Below, in pieces: positions 1 to 11,743 of a stretch of DNA of 64,000 bases. Below the pieces are notes generated by a model that was not told the DNA's origin, made no database searches, and worked only from the letters and a program-made list of their open reading frames with translations. A program made the translations under genes and the position numbers. Source of the stretch: Hypericum androsaemum (Eukaryota; Streptophyta; Magnoliopsida; Malpighiales; Hypericaceae); assembly GCA_963995505.1 (NCBI GenBank), contig OZ023188.1:6758001-6822000 (forward strand), given 5' to 3'. Numbering within the stretch: the stretch's first letter is position 1; the number at the start of each line of letters is the position of its first letter.

Positions 1-1649
1 AATATCATAGTTTTAACATTTTTTGAACAAGTATATTGTGGTTCGAAATACTTAAATGGGTGACATAATTTTTTTTCATTTGACATAGTGGTGTTCAATT
101 TGTTAGAATCTTTATATTCAAAAAAAATTATTAAAGTAATTGGTAGGTGAAGTTCTTTTTCATTTATATCTCGAGCTGTTCTACTTCAATATGATATTCT
201 CTAGCACGCCCCCAAGGAAAGTCCAGAATTACATTGGGTCAATTTGCAGCGAGTTTCGTGCTTGTTAATGGGGATCGTGCGAAACATGCCACAAGATCTT
301 ACCGTTTTGACACTATATTAACATTTTTTTCAGAGACATTATATTAAATTTTTTTATATCCAACTCAAAACTTAAAATAATGAATTAAGTAGTATTTCAT
401 ATTTATAAACAAGTCTAACTTTATAACAAAAAATATAGTAATCTCTCAATATAACTAATGTTTTTCTCATTTTCTTAACAGTAACGACTAATGACTTCGA
501 ATACTAAAGGCAAATTGCGCAACCAAAGCTAATTACAATTGCCGGTGAGCTATTATGATTTTTTTGTGTGTCATAGAGCCGCTTGATTATAAAAAAACTC
601 TGATACATGTAAGATGGGAGATCAATTGTTAACTATTTTATTACTCGTATCGAGAAAATGTATTTACTATTTTTTTAATTTCTCATATTTAAAATTGAAC
701 ATTGTTGAATTTATTTTAGAATTATTTTTTCTATTAATATCTTTACCATTCATAAAATTTTAACTCAAAATCTAAGAAAATCAAATTCTTAACATTTGGA
801 AAAACTTTTATTTGTAATATTGTGAAGTGATTCTAACGTATGAGCAATCGCAAAAAAATTAACTATAGAAGTAGTTATGATTATTGAATATTGAGGATTC
901 TCTAAATATTTATGCTGCCCCTACTACGCCATTGGTGGAAGGAAGCTCATGGGAGAAGAAAATATCAGAGAAACCATGTTTTCTACAACGGCTTTTAGCG
1001 TCCATCTTTTGTGTAATCTAGAGCGTCTCTGTCCAAGGAAAATGATGATGCAATATTTTTCAGAAGTCCACTTTGCTTGAGGTTAACACTTTAAAGTACG
1101 TTCTAAAATTTTCATGTGATAGAGGTTTTACGATAATCAAACGACACCCGCTAATTCTAGTTACTAAAGTTATCACGTGTGTTATGGTATATCATTAGTT
1201 TTATCTGTATATCATTTTGCATCACTAGTTTATTCCCGTGGCATAAAGTTGACCTCGATTTGGACACTATCGATTTCTTCTCAGTTCAAATTTGAATCCA
1301 AATTCTACCAAATTTGTCCCTCTTTCTTTTAAAACTAGTGATGTAACATGACACATGAATAAATTTAGTGATATAGTATGACATACAAATAAAATTATTG
1401 GTGTGGCATGATGACATGCGAGATAGATAAAGTGACATGGGTTACCATGTGTCACTTGATTATCAATTAATATTAAACCACAGTCACCTAATCAGAGAAT
1501 TTAAAATCACAAAGCATTGGTATATCAAAGTACAAAACTGCAATGTATTAAAGTGAACTTTAACCTAGTCAAAATTTTTGACACCCTTTTTCAATTTTGA
1601 TCCGCACTTTTTATTAGTTTAAATAATTAAATTGAATTTAGTTGCCAAA

Positions 1650-1676
1650 GGGCTTATAGTCTAACGGCACAAGGCG
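1650..1676 (+). repeat. fragment of tRNA-derived SINE head
   Basis: The string tatagtctaacggcacaag is identical to the A-box part of the SINE-like element at 46276. No B box follows, so this is a truncated copy or a chance survivor of one. Confidence 0.35.
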
Positions 1677-2080
1677 TTGTGAATTTAAGTAAATGGAAAA
1701 GAAATTTAAGTCCTAATTCATCCCGTTTTGGGCCAACAGAAGGGAATTTATTATGCATAATATTCCTTCGATAGTGATTTGCTTGTTCCTCAAGCAATGA
1801 TTATCACCAATATAGTGAGTTTGGTAATTACTCTAGACGCATAATTTAGAGAAAAAGAGAACATAACTTGCATATATTATATATTCAGTCTTTTCTGTTT
1901 ATAGTTTGATGATATTAGTATATCATTCAAAATTCAGAACTAAAACTATTTGTACTAAGGAAAGAATATAAATGTTGAATAAAATAAAATAGAAAGAGAG
2001 ATCATAAAAATTGAGGAGATCATAAAAGAAAGTTAGATTAGGTAAATATGGTATTGACATAATATTTGGTGTCATTGTGC

Positions 2081-2109
<29 letters not shown>
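2081..2109. repeat. (TA)n microsatellite
   Basis: About fourteen uninterrupted TA dinucleotides, a simple sequence repeat likely to vary in length. Confidence 0.95.
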
Positions 2110-2112
<3 letters not shown>

Positions 2113-2295
2113 TTATTTGGTGGCGTATTGTCTGTATTGAAATAACTTTTGTATATATGTTCACCACAAACATAATTAGAGTAACAAATCAATTAATCTA
2201 CTTATCAAAAGAAAAAAAAATCAATTAATCCGTGTGAGTTGTAACAGGATATGGTTGTCAATAGTTAGCTTGCTGGTAGTTGGGTTGGATCCCTA

Positions 2296-2487
2296 CGTTG
2301 GATGCTTAATCCAACATTGGGTTTATGTATGAAATAATCATATAATGGGTTGTCATATTCAGCTGAGCCCACTTGAAAGTGATCAAGTAAGTATTCGGGC
2401 TTTAATGTATCTAGTAGGGTGCGGACCTTTAATGTGTAGAGACATTAAGTAAATTGCTTGTTTTGTTATGGGCAAAACGGTAATTTA
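2296..2487 (+). repeat. truncated 5' LTR of copia element A
   Basis: These 192 bases align without gaps to the first 192 bases of the 3' LTR (11298-11489) with a few substitutions. The match stops abruptly at TAATTTA, where viral sequence begins. The lost part includes the TATATAA box present in the 3' LTR at 11508, so this LTR no longer has that promoter. The first base is C instead of T. Confidence 0.9.
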
Positions 2488-2580
2488 CAGGGATGCGACT
2501 AGGCTCTTCAGCCTAGCCAGATTGAAAGACCAGCGGTTAACCCACAGCAACTAAGCAGCCGATCCCACACGGATGGCTCC

Positions 2581-3420
2581 ATGTCCCTTCGGTTTGGAAA
2601 TTACCGAGAAACCCCCCAAGCCCAGGCTAGTTCCTCAGGCTTGGACGAAGATGATGATGAAGGCGAGTGTAGTGATCATGTCATCCTGGCCTGGATCCAA
2701 CGGCCAGATTTATCGCTCACATGGGTCCCAGACCCTAGCCCGGCTCAACCAGCTATTGAACCATCGTAGCGCTACCAAGGCCCAGGTTGGGATAACCTAG
2801 GGGCACCAGGAGCTAATGGCTATGAGTACCGCGTGCGCTATGACCCCCCTGCTTGGTGGTCTCAGACGGAGTTCCCGCCTACATCAGCATGGGGATCTGA
2901 ATTTGGCGATGACGAAGAGCCTGACGTCACCAACACCACTCTGGTGTTTCGTGACCATGATGATGACACGTACCACACCGACGAGGAGGATGACCCCCCT
3001 CTACTTTCAACTGAGGCTGACCTGGACTACCCAGAGGTACTCCTGCCAGCCCCCATTTTAGATCAGACGCATTCTGATACAGACGAATGGAGGAATCCAT
3101 TCTCCCTTTTTGCGGGGGAAGGAAGGGTAGACCCGCCGGCTGATGCGCCGGACTTGTCAGAAGCCAAAGCACATTTGGTGGAAACAATGGAGTACCCAAA
3201 ACTCCAGAAGATGGCAAAGAGGTTCGCAACCGCTCAAACTACCTACTCCGGTGTCACAGGAGAGAGCAGTAATAATGGAGCCCGCTGGAACCCACCACCA
3301 GAGACATACACTGGACCGGTAGGATATCCTCCGGCAGTGAGAAGAAACAGTGGCACCATGATGCCACCACGAGACGACCTCCTAGCCTTGAGAAACCATT
3401 TCAGAGCTGCCTCCAGCTAG
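2581..3420 (+). pseudogene. badnavirus-like polyprotein, acidic segment before coat region
   Basis: One frame is open across this span except for a TAG at 2767-2769, and it ends at a TAG (3418-3420). The product is rich in Asp, Glu and Pro, with a YDPPAWW motif near 2845 that recurs in the scrambled block at 8704. The frame is the same as that of the coat region at 3523, separated only by further stops (TAA near 3448, TAG near 3508). In badnaviruses the movement domain should come before this segment. It is absent here and lies instead at 7815. Confidence 0.65.
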
Positions 3421-3522
3421 TGGATGCTCCCATCGGTGCAACAAAACTAAGGAGTCCTGTTGGTGCTACCAGAGGACATCGGGCAGTACGGGGATGTCAT
3501 ATCCCGCTAGGAATCTATCACC

Positions 3523-5187
3523 TTGAACCTGGTCAATGACAGGAACTTTGACAATTACCAGAACAAGGTCACCTATGTGGAGAATCTGCTAGGTGAGGAT
3601 GAGAAGAAGATGTGGATAGCATGGCGGATGCAGTATAAACCACAGTACCAGCAGCTGGTTAATGTGGCAGGAGACATACATAATGTACTCTCTGCAGTCC
3701 GACGGATGCTAATCGGAGAGGACCCGTACCAAGGCTCCACGGAGGAGCAGGATCGGGCATACAATGACCTGGAACGATTGTCCTGTGACAGCATGAATGA
3801 CATCTTCCAGTTCTTGAACGCATACAAGACCTTGGCGGCACGAATGGGTAGAATATGGATCAACCCAGAGCTCTCGGAGAAGTCGTTCCGAAAGCTACCA
3901 CCGGCCATCAACAAAGAACTCGAAGCAGCATTCTACTTGAAGTATCCAGGACTCAACATAGGGGTCATGATACGAATCAAGTTCATTTACGAGTATCTCG
4001 TAGAGATGTGCAAACGAGCTGCTGTAGCAAGAAGTCCGAAGGACCTCTCCTTCTGCAAGCAAATGTCCATCCCAGGATATTACCAGTCCAAGAAGTATGG
4101 ACTTAGGAAGGCCAAGACTTATGCAGGAAAGCCTCACAAGACGCACCTGAAGGTGGTCAAGCATAAGACCAAGCCGCGCGAAGGCAAGTGCAAATGCTAC
4201 ATTTGTGGGGATCCCAGGCATTTTGCCAGGGAATGCCCGAGGAAGAAGGGCGATCTGAATAGGGTCAACTATCTAGACAACCTCCAACTCTATGACGATT
4301 GGGATGTGGTGTCAGTAGACCCCGGAGAAGATGATTCAGACACAATATGCAGTATGAGTGAGCATGAGGTGGGACCAAACACTGCCACGCTAGCAGTTTT
4401 CCAGAACCAGCTCCTATACGACCAAGAAGGCCCGGCCTATCAATGGCAACACCTGCCATCCACGGGCCTGGATACGAGTCTGTTCCATATGGCCTTGGCC
4501 TGGATCCAGGGCCCAGTTGAAGAACACACACTAGACTGGATGGCCCAACGTCCACTGAAGCCTGAGCAAGAAGCCTGCGGGCATACATGGGATGACCAAG
4601 CTGAGGTACCCATGGGGCCAGGAAGGATATGCTCATTCTGTCATGCAGGGACGGATGCCCAGAAGAGGATCCACTGTGCCAAATATAAAATGACGGTTTG
4701 TGCACTATGCACACGGCTTAGGCTAAGGATTACGATCCTTGATGCCTTGGCTACGAGAGGGCAGTACAGGAACAAAGATCACCTGATCGCGGAGCTGTAC
4801 AAGCACAATGCCTACCTGATGAAGGAGGTTGAAGCCTTGAAAGAAGAACTGGAAAAGGTGAAGCTAGATGGTCTCGAGCAGCACCTAGGTACACAGCTGG
4901 AGGAGCTCACGGCAGGAGATCTACAAAGAGCCAACCGCGGCATTGAAGGAAGTGAGCACGCCAGAGTGGTGTTCACAGAAGGGACGAGCTCGCATATGGT
5001 CACATTTGAAGCGGTTAAGAGCTCCCCAGGGAGGAAGGAACTCAACAAGCTGTACAACATGATCGTGCGGTTTGAGATTCCTCAGGAAAGAGGAAGCCCC
5101 ATCACCTTCTTAGGAACTCAACAAGCTGTACATGCTATTGCGTGGACATCAAGAAGATGCCCCTCCAGGCACAGGAGGATGCCCTGA
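3523..5187 (+). pseudogene. badnavirus-like coat protein region
   Basis: This 554-codon open frame matches the capsid part of a badnaviral polyprotein. Near the start is NLLGEDEKKMWIAWRM, a conserved capsid stretch. A CX2C-type zinc knuckle (CYICGDPRHFARECP) lies at about 4195-4240. The second, badnavirus-typical Cys-rich cluster (about 4630-4712) follows, and then a Glu/Lys-rich coiled-coil-like stretch (about 4790-4930). The frame then leaves the protease frame and ends with unrelated residues, showing a frameshift near 5100-5140. It would have been a domain of a larger polyprotein, so it has no authentic own start codon. Confidence 0.8.
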
Positions 5188-5351
5188 TGGCAAGCAAGTT
5201 CCATGGCGTCAACTCCACTACCACTGCAAGAAAGAGTGTCAAAGCGGGCAAGATGATGATCGGGGGTAATTCTTTTAGAATCCCTTATATCTATTGCATG
5301 GACCTCAACATGCCAGGGATCGACATGCTGCTCGGCTGCAACTTTATCTGA
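5142..5351 (+). pseudogene. badnavirus-like aspartic protease remnant
   Basis: This frame is shifted relative to the coat region but shared with the RT region downstream. It includes GIDMLLGCNFI, like the end of a retropepsin domain. The catalytic Asp-Thr-Gly that should lie just upstream is not readable in any frame around 5110-5140, so the active site has been damaged. A TGA ends the frame at 5349-5351. Confidence 0.6.
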
Positions 5352-5354
5352 GCA

Positions 5355-7085
5355 ATGGACGGCGGCAGAAGGATAGAAGGCTTAGAAGTGACCTTCTACA
5401 AGAACATCACCAAGGTACAGACAACCTTAGAGCCCGAGAAGGTAGCGGCCTTACAAGAAGTCCAAGTGGAGAGCGAAGGCTTCCACGAGCTACAGGACTT
5501 GGCTTACCAGATCCAAAGCCCAACCCATGGGCAGTTTTACCACATGTATGGGCCTCTGATAGAGGAATTGAAGGCCCAATGATACATTGGAGATGAGCCC
5601 TTGAAGCACTGGGCCAAGAACCAAATCAAGTGCAAGCTGGACATCATCAATCTGGACCTTACCATTGAGTCACGGCCCCTGAAACACGTGACCCCGGATA
5701 TGAAGGACAAGTTTGAAAAGCACGTGAAGGCCTTATTGGAGCTGAAAGTGATTCGGCCCAGTAACAGCAGGCACAGGACTACATCGATCATCGTCCAGTC
5801 AGGAACGATGATGGATCCCAAGACCGGCAAGAAGACGCGCGGTAAAGAAAGAATGGTGTTTGACTACAGGACGGTCAACGACAATACCCATAAGGACCAG
5901 TACAGTCTTCCGGGTATCAACACCATCATCAAGCAAATCAGGAACGCAAAGGTCTTCTCTAAGTTTGACCTAAAGAGTGGATTCCACCAGGTGGCCATGG
6001 AGGAATGTTCAATCCCATGGACAGCGTTCACCGTACCAGGCGGCCTGTACGAATGGCTAGTTATGCCGTTCGGTCTGAAAAATGCTCCGGCAATATTCCA
6101 GAGAAAAATGGATAACTGTTTCTGAGGAACGGAATAGTTCATTGCCGTTTACATAGACGATATACTTGTCTTCTCAGACAGTATAGGAGAGCATGCAAAG
6201 CACCTGAAGCAAATGCTGGAAATCTACAGGAAACATGGGTTGGTTCTCTCACCAACCAAAATGAAGATAGCCAATGCTGAGGTGGACTTTCTTGGGCCTA
6301 CCATTGGAGACAGGAAGATCAAGCTCCAGCCCCACATCGTGAAGAAGATAGCAGACGTCAGCAATGACGATTTCCGCACTACCAAGGGATTGCGGTCCTG
6401 GCTAGGAGTCATCAATTATGCCAGGAGCTACATTCCAAAATGCGGGACCCTCCTTAGTCCTCTTTACAGCAAGGTGGGCATTCACAGAGACAAAAGGTGG
6501 GAGGACAGCGATTGGCGGCTAGTGGAGCACATCAAAGACTTAGTGCGCCACTTACCAGACCTGGCCCTACCACCACCAGAGTGCCACATGGTGATAGAGA
6601 TGGATGGATGTATGGACGGATGGGGTGGCATATGCAAGTGGAAGCCAGCTAAGGGCTCCTCTAAAGCTGAAGAAAATGTATGCGCTTACGTTAGCGCCAA
6701 ATTCTCCGTACCCAAGTCCATAATTGATGCTGAGATCTTTGCGGTCATGGAGACTCTCTCCTCCCTCAAGATCTTCTATCTCGACAAAAAGGAAATCACC
6801 ATCCGGACTGATTGTCAAGCCATTATCGCCTTCTACAATAAGCAGTCTCAGAACAAGCCTTCGCGAGTACGCTGGCTGAACTTTTGTGACTATATAATAG
6901 GCACCGGGGTTGTCATGCAATTCAAACACATTAAAGGAACAGATAACACCCTAGCAGATACCCTCTCTCGGATAACAAACAACCTCACGGACCCTGCGCT
7001 ATGCCTCGCACAGGAAACACAGGAGCTACTGATGGCTCTGGAGGAAGCGCTGGAAGAACAGGGGATCATCACAACATGCCCCTAG
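5355..7085 (+). pseudogene. badnavirus-like reverse transcriptase and RNase H
   Basis: One frame carries this region, interrupted by TGA at about 5580, TGA at 6123-6125 and TAG at 6135-6137. RT motifs are clear: FSKFDLKSGFHQ, the LVMPFGLKNAPAIFQ block, and YIDD at about 6150, directly after the two close stops. RNase H follows with its acidic residues still present in EMDGCMDGWGG, DAEIFAVME, RTDCQAI and ADTLSR. The domain order and motif wording match badnaviruses. The frame ends with TAG at 7083-7085. Confidence 0.8.
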
Positions 7086-7400
7086 GCCATATGGGAACCC
7101 TTACACTGGTTTGCCACCGCGATGGTCGGGAGTTCTTCCCGAACCAAGAGGCACGAAGTTACCAACCCATGCCAACAAGGCAGCCAGGCAGGTACGTCCT
7201 ACTGGATGAAGTCACACAGCACAGATGCTGGGCTCACGCCATCAAACGAGGACAGCTAGAAGCACTTGGAGAACAGCTCGCCTCCGTGGGAACAGTACTC
7301 AGACGGGAACTCAAAGGCTGCCAGTAGTGCATCACCAATGACAATTGGGCCTTTCGGGCCAAGCTATAAAAGGTTTAGCTACTCCTATTCATACTTGTTA
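7086..7400 (+). promoter_or_regulatory. viral intergenic region with TATA box
   Basis: After the RNase H stop, about 300 bases with no strong coding frame lead to CTATAAAAGG at about 7365-7374. Badnaviruses place their single promoter here, between the polyprotein end and the tRNA-Met site. In this copy the TATA box faces an inverted segment that starts within the next 40 bases, so any transcript would read scrambled sequence. Confidence 0.55.
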
Positions 7401-7412
7401 GCTCTGATACCA
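7401..7412 (-). promoter_or_regulatory. inverted tRNA-Met primer-binding site
   Basis: The minus strand reads TGGTATCAGAGC, complementary to the 3' end of plant initiator tRNA-Met, the minus-strand primer of caulimovirids. Its orientation is opposite to the viral block on its left. The minus strand just 5' of it carries a coat-region fragment, so this is a rearrangement joint. Confidence 0.7.
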
Positions 7413-7571
7413 TTAAGCGGGTCCTCTCCGATTAGCATCCGTCGGACTACAGAGAGTACATTCTGTATGTCTCCTGCCACATTAACCAGCTGCTGGTACT
7501 GTGGTTCATACTGCATCCGCCATGCTATCCACATCTTCTTCTCATCCTCACCTAGCAGATTCTCCACATAG
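7413..7571 (-). pseudogene. inverted copy of viral coat-region fragment
   Basis: The minus strand repeats 3573-3725 of the viral block with a few substitutions (the same NLLGEDEKKMWIAWRM stretch), then runs directly into the inverted primer site. It is a short inverted duplicate. Confidence 0.75.
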
Positions 7572-7814
7572 GTGGGTATAGTCTACCCCCTTCGACACAG
7601 TCTTGTTACTCTGTCTTGAGACATACCTTGCTTCCATTACAAGAACCGTGGTCATCAACACTCTATAGGCAAGAAATCCTCGGAGCCTAGTTGAACACCT
7701 TGACAGATCTCAACTTCACCACTCTCCAGAACCTTGAAGTCATCTTCAATCGGTTCCAGTGGTTTGCCCAGACAACCACAAGTCGCCTCAATCCGAGCAG
7801 CAACCTCGGAAGGC
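7572..7814. other. unassigned part of the scrambled viral block
   Basis: The minus strand is open through 7655-7879 with a Glu/Asp-rich product, but I do not recognise it. The plus strand is also open from 7734 into the movement domain. It could be viral leader, ORF1/ORF2-type sequence or host filler. Confidence 0.3.
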
Positions 7815-8361
7815 ATGACGAGCCGTACCCAGATAGTTACGCAGCTCCCCCCAGTGGTTGAGCGAGTGCGAGAAAACAATGCGCAGCCCGCTCTCGATGA
7901 TTTGATTCGAGATTACAGGCGAAGTGCGCGAGCCAGACATGAGATACGATGGAGGCTACCACAAATGCTCCATCCTCAACAGTACAACCGGACCCTAGAA
8001 AGTCAGCTTAGCCCGGACGCTGAGCTTAAGCTAAGTCAACGACGCCGAGCCAACCTGGTCTCGGCAGAAGTTCTATATGACAGTAGATGGTCTGAACCAC
8101 TGCACCAAGTTTACCAGCACTACTCGAAAGAAAGGGTCTCAGTCATTGATGAACAGCGCGACCTGCGCTTCATCCAGGAAGACAGCTACAGGAGGCTACA
8201 GCAAGAAGGCATGCAACACATCCATCTAGGGATAATGATGGTCTGAGTGGCCACGTTGCACAGGAGAGACACAGGGATCCAAGCCCTCGTCGTCTTTCAG
8301 GACACAAGATGGACGGGTGACAGGGAGATAATCGGAGCAATAGAACTGGACCTCTCTCGCC
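7815..8361 (+). pseudogene. badnavirus-like movement protein N-terminal part
   Basis: From an ATG at 7815 the product resembles the start of a badnaviral polyprotein, including an Arg-rich helix (RRSARARHEIRWRL), VYQHYSKERV and the GMQHIHLGIMMV stretch. A TGA at about 8244 interrupts it, and the same frame continues with ALVVFQDTRW. Similarity stops at about 8361, where the sequence jumps to a copy of 3299-3397. The C-terminal half of the movement domain and the following segment are therefore missing. In an intact virus this part would precede 2581, so the block is circularly displaced. Confidence 0.65.
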
Positions 8362-8696
8362 GGAGACATACACTAGACCGGTAGGATATCCTCCGGCAGT
8401 GAGAAGAGATAGTGGCACCATGACGCCACCACAGGATGACCTCCCAGCCTTGAGAAACTCGTATCCAGGCCCGTGGATGGCAGGTGTTGCCATTGATTGG
8501 CCGGGCCTTCTTGGTCGTATGGGAGCTGGTTCTGGAAAACTGCCAGAATGGCAGTGTTTGGTCCCACCTCATGCTCACTCATACTGCATATTGCGTCTGA
8601 ATTATCTTCTCCGGGGTCTACCGACACCACATCCCAATCGTCAGGAAGCAGGCTTCTTGCTCAGGCTTCAGTGGATGTTGGGCCATCCAGTCTAGC
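8362..8696. repeat. direct and inverted pieces of the viral block
   Basis: 8362-8458 repeats 3299-3397 in direct orientation. 8459-8640 is the reverse complement of about 4299-4477, and 8641-8696 is the reverse complement of about 4530-4577, with the intervening 50 bases deleted. A reading frame on the minus strand (8373-8630) is only the shadow of the inverted coat region. Confidence 0.8.
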
Positions 8697-8728
8697 ACGT
8701 GTGCTATGACCCCCCTGCTTGGCGGTCG
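8697..8728 (+). repeat. direct copy of viral YDPPAW segment
   Basis: The sequence around tatgacccccctgcttggcg repeats 2832-2860, joined to the preceding inverted piece. Confidence 0.7.
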
Positions 8729-8895
8729 ATCGACGGTGTTGCTGAAGGACTAGCTACCCTAGTAACAATAGCTGCAACAGTTTCTCAACCTAAACCAGTA
8801 GAGCAAGAGTCTCTCGACCTGGTGAAAGAGCTTGAGCATCGGCTAGACGAGGTCAAGATGCTCGTCGCCCTCAGACAGAATCCGGCGAGAGAAAC
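8729..8895 (+). pseudogene. coiled-coil-like segment, possibly viral ORF2
   Basis: The open frame encodes a heptad-like stretch (ESLDLVKELEHRLDEVKMLV). Badnavirus P2 is a small coiled-coil DNA-binding protein, which is one possible source, but similarity is too weak for a firm call. Confidence 0.3.
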
Positions 8896-8960
8896 TTTGA
8901 GGATGAGAAGAAGATGTGGATAGCATGGCAGATGCAGTATGAACCACAGTACCAGTAGCT
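8896..8960 (+). repeat. last viral fragment at the virus/copia joint
   Basis: These bases repeat about 3596-3660 of the coat region with a nonsense change (CAG to TAG) near 8954. After CTGGTT the sequence switches at once to copia integrase-end coding DNA. This is the right junction of the viral block. Confidence 0.8.
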
Positions 8961-10868
8961 GGTTAGTCTTTGAGGATGTTGAGCTTAGGGGAAAGATCAA
9001 GTAAGAGACATTTCTTTTGAGGAGGAATCAAGCACGATTCCTAATATTTCTTGTGACAATGTGCAGGTTTTAATACCTGTCATTGCTCTAGAAGGAAATA
9101 CAGAACCTCAAGAGGAGAATGTCGAACAACCTCCCATTCCAAGTGAGGTAATTATTCCTGATGAACAAGCTCTACCACCTCAAGAACCTATGCCATTAAG
9201 GAGATCCACTAGAGAAAGGAGGAATGCATTGTCAAATGATTATCTTGTATTTCTCCATGAACATGAGTTTGACATTGGCATAAAGGAAGATGATCCAATC
9301 AACTTTGAAAAAGCCATGAAAAGTTCTGGATCTCTAGAGTGGATAAATGCCATGAATGAAGAGATGAAATCCATGAAGGACAATGACGTTTGGGATCTTG
9401 TCTCATTGCCTGAAGGAATGAAACCTATTGGTTGTAAATGGATATTTAAAACCAGCAGGTTTCGAAGGGTAATGTAGAAAGATATAAGGCTCGTCTTGTT
9501 GCAAAAGGTTTTACACAGAAAGAAGGCATTGACTATAAAGAGACTTTCTCTCCAGTTTCTTCGAAAAACTCTTTTAGGGTTATAATGGCATTAGTGGCAC
9601 ATTTTGATCTTGAGTTGCATCAGATGGATGTTAAGATAGCTTTTCTTAATGGCGACATTGAGGAAACTATCTATATGGTACAGCCAAAAAATTTTGTTTC
9701 CGGAGATCCAAAGTCTATGGTTTGTAAACTTAAGAAATCCATCTATGGGCTTAAGCAAGCATCTCAACAATGGTATTTCAAGTTTCATCAAGTAATCAGC
9801 TCTTATAGTTTTAAGATGAATTTGGTTGATGAATATATATACCATAAGTTCTGTGGGAGCAAACATATTTTCCTGGTTTTGTATGTGGATGACGTCTTGC
9901 TTGCCAGTAACGATATTGATATTTTGCATGACACCAAGAGATTTCTAGCTAAGAATTTTGAGATGAAAGATCTTGGTGATGCTTCTTTTGTTTTAGGAAT
10001 CCAGATATATCGAGATCGTTCTCGATGTATTCTTGGATTATCACAAAAGGCATATATTGAAAAGGTTCTTAAGAGATATGGCATGCAAGATTGCAGACCG
10101 GGTGATACCCCTGTGGCTAAGGGAGACAAGTTTAGTCTCGAACAGTGTCCTAAGAATGCTTTAGAGAAAATAGAAATGCATCAATTTCCATATGCTTCAG
10201 CAGTTGGAAGTCTAATGTATGCTCAAGTTTGTACGCGTCCTGACATTACGTTCATTACAGGAATGTTGGGTAGATATTTGAGTAATCCAGGATTAGATCA
10301 TTGGAAAGCAGACAAAAGAGTCATGAGGTACTTACAGAGAACAAAAGGGTACATGCTCACATATAGGAAGTCAGATCAACTTGAGATCGTTGGATACTCT
10401 GACTCAGATTATGCTGGATGCCAAGATAGCATAAAATCCACATCTGGTTATGTCTTTCTGCTTGCTGGAGGAGTAGTCTCCTGGAAGAGTGCTAAACAGT
10501 CAATTATAGCATCCTCTACCATGGCAGCGGAATTCATAGCATGTAATAAGGCATCTAGTCAAAGAATGTGGCTGCGAAAGTTTGTCACCGGACTGCAAAT
10601 AGTGGGAGGCATTGAAAAACCTCTCAAACTATTTTGTGACAACAAGTCTGCAGTCATGTATTCTAATAACAATAGAAGCTCTATAAAGTCAAAGCATATA
10701 GACATCAAGTTTCTAGTTGTTAAAGAAAGAATACAGGATGGTCAGTTATCTATAGAACATATTGGGACAAACTCGATGATAGTGGATCCGCTTACAAAGG
10801 AATTGACACCCAAGGTGTTTCATGAGCATACAGCTCGTATGGGTGTCATATTCATTGAGGATATTTAG
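8961..10868 (+). pseudogene. Ty1/copia RT-RNase H of element A
   Basis: The frame begins inside the integrase C-terminal region (FEDVELRGK near 8964). The linker LRRSTRERRNALSNDY lies at about 9197, then RT. A one-base frameshift near 9455 separates CKWIF from [14 protein letters not shown] continues with [10 protein letters not shown] and YVDDVLLASND (about 9880). RNase H contains YSDSDYAGC, the TMAAEF block and LFCDNKSAV, and ends at 10868. Gag, protease and the integrase core are absent, having been replaced by the viral block. Confidence 0.85.
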
Positions 10869-11286
10869 TTTCAGTGGGAGTTTGTCATTTGGATGTTCTG
10901 ATGGAGATGTTTTGGTTATTTCAGTTTATGGATATTATGAGGTTGTTTTCTGCAGAAATACATGTTGAAGTTTTATCCATACTCTGGTTTTGTTTGGTTG
11001 ATCTCACTAAAGTTTTAAGGTTGGACTAGTTGAAAATAGACATGTTTAGATCACATTACATGAAATTTCCATGCTACACATCCACATCATAATCTATGTC
11101 ATTCAATTATATCGCATTGTGACCATTATTGGGTCGAGTTACGAAAATGAATGTAACAAAGGCTTCTTTGATCCTATGTTGATATGATTGATGGACGAGA
11201 TTGGTTATAGATGTATTTCAGTAATGACAGCAATATGAGCTCAATAAGGTGTCTGTTATATGAATATAAGGTTGCACATATAGCCC

Positions 11287-11297
11287 AAGTGGGAGAT
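11287..11297 (+). promoter_or_regulatory. polypurine tract of copia element A
   Basis: AAGTGGGAGAT lies directly before the 3' LTR start TGTTGG, the usual plus-strand primer position. Confidence 0.75.
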
Positions 11298-11743
11298 TGT
11301 TGGATCCTTAATCCAACATTGACCTTATGTATGAAATAATCATATAATGGGTTATCATATTCGGCTGAGCCCACTTGAAAGTGATCAAGTAAGTATTCGG
11401 GCTTTAATGTATCTAGTAGGGTGCAGACCTTTAATGTGTAGAGACATTAAGTAAATTGCTTATTTTGTTATGGGCAAAACGGTAATTTATCAAATATGGG
11501 TTTTCCCTATATAAGGAGGGTCTTGGTCCCCGGGTTAGACAACACCGCCACACTACACTTCCCATTGAGTTTAGGTGAGAGAAAGCTGAAGGAATTCTCT
11601 CAAGGTTTGTCGCAACCTGGAAGGCCAACCCGTCTTACTGGATCAGAGCTGCGCTATAGATTCAGGTATGCTACTGTATTTAGTTTTGTCTTAATAATTT
11701 ACATGAGATCTTGGGATATGGATTAAGGTTAATTAATCCAACA
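11298..11743 (+). repeat. complete 3' LTR of copia element A (446 bp)
   Basis: It begins TGTTGGATCC and ends AATCCAACA, so its tips form an inverted repeat. A TATA box (TATATAA, 11508-11514) marks the promoter. CCCTA follows as target duplication. The first 192 bases match the 5' remnant. Confidence 0.9.

Larger units (their letters stand above)
1..2290. other. AT-rich intergenic DNA, no gene seen
   Basis: No reading frame here has recognisable protein similarity, and the short frames have repetitive or low-complexity content. The region is strongly AT-rich and ends at the target duplication of the copia insertion. A TA microsatellite and a short SINE-like fragment are listed separately. Confidence 0.7.
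2488..8960 (+). mobile_element. endogenous badnavirus-like pararetrovirus, rearranged
   Basis: Order seen: acidic polyprotein segment, coat-protein region with two Cys clusters, protease remnant, RT, RNase H and a TATA-bearing intergenic region (2488-7380), all on the plus strand. A second, scrambled block follows (7400-8960) with an inverted tRNA-Met primer site, an inverted coat fragment, the movement-protein start, and further direct and inverted pieces of the first block. The coat zinc knuckle, second Cys cluster and RT sequence are typical of genus Badnavirus in Caulimoviridae. Many in-frame stops and at least one frameshift make it a non-functional relic. It lies inside copia element A in the same orientation. 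Confidence 0.85.
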
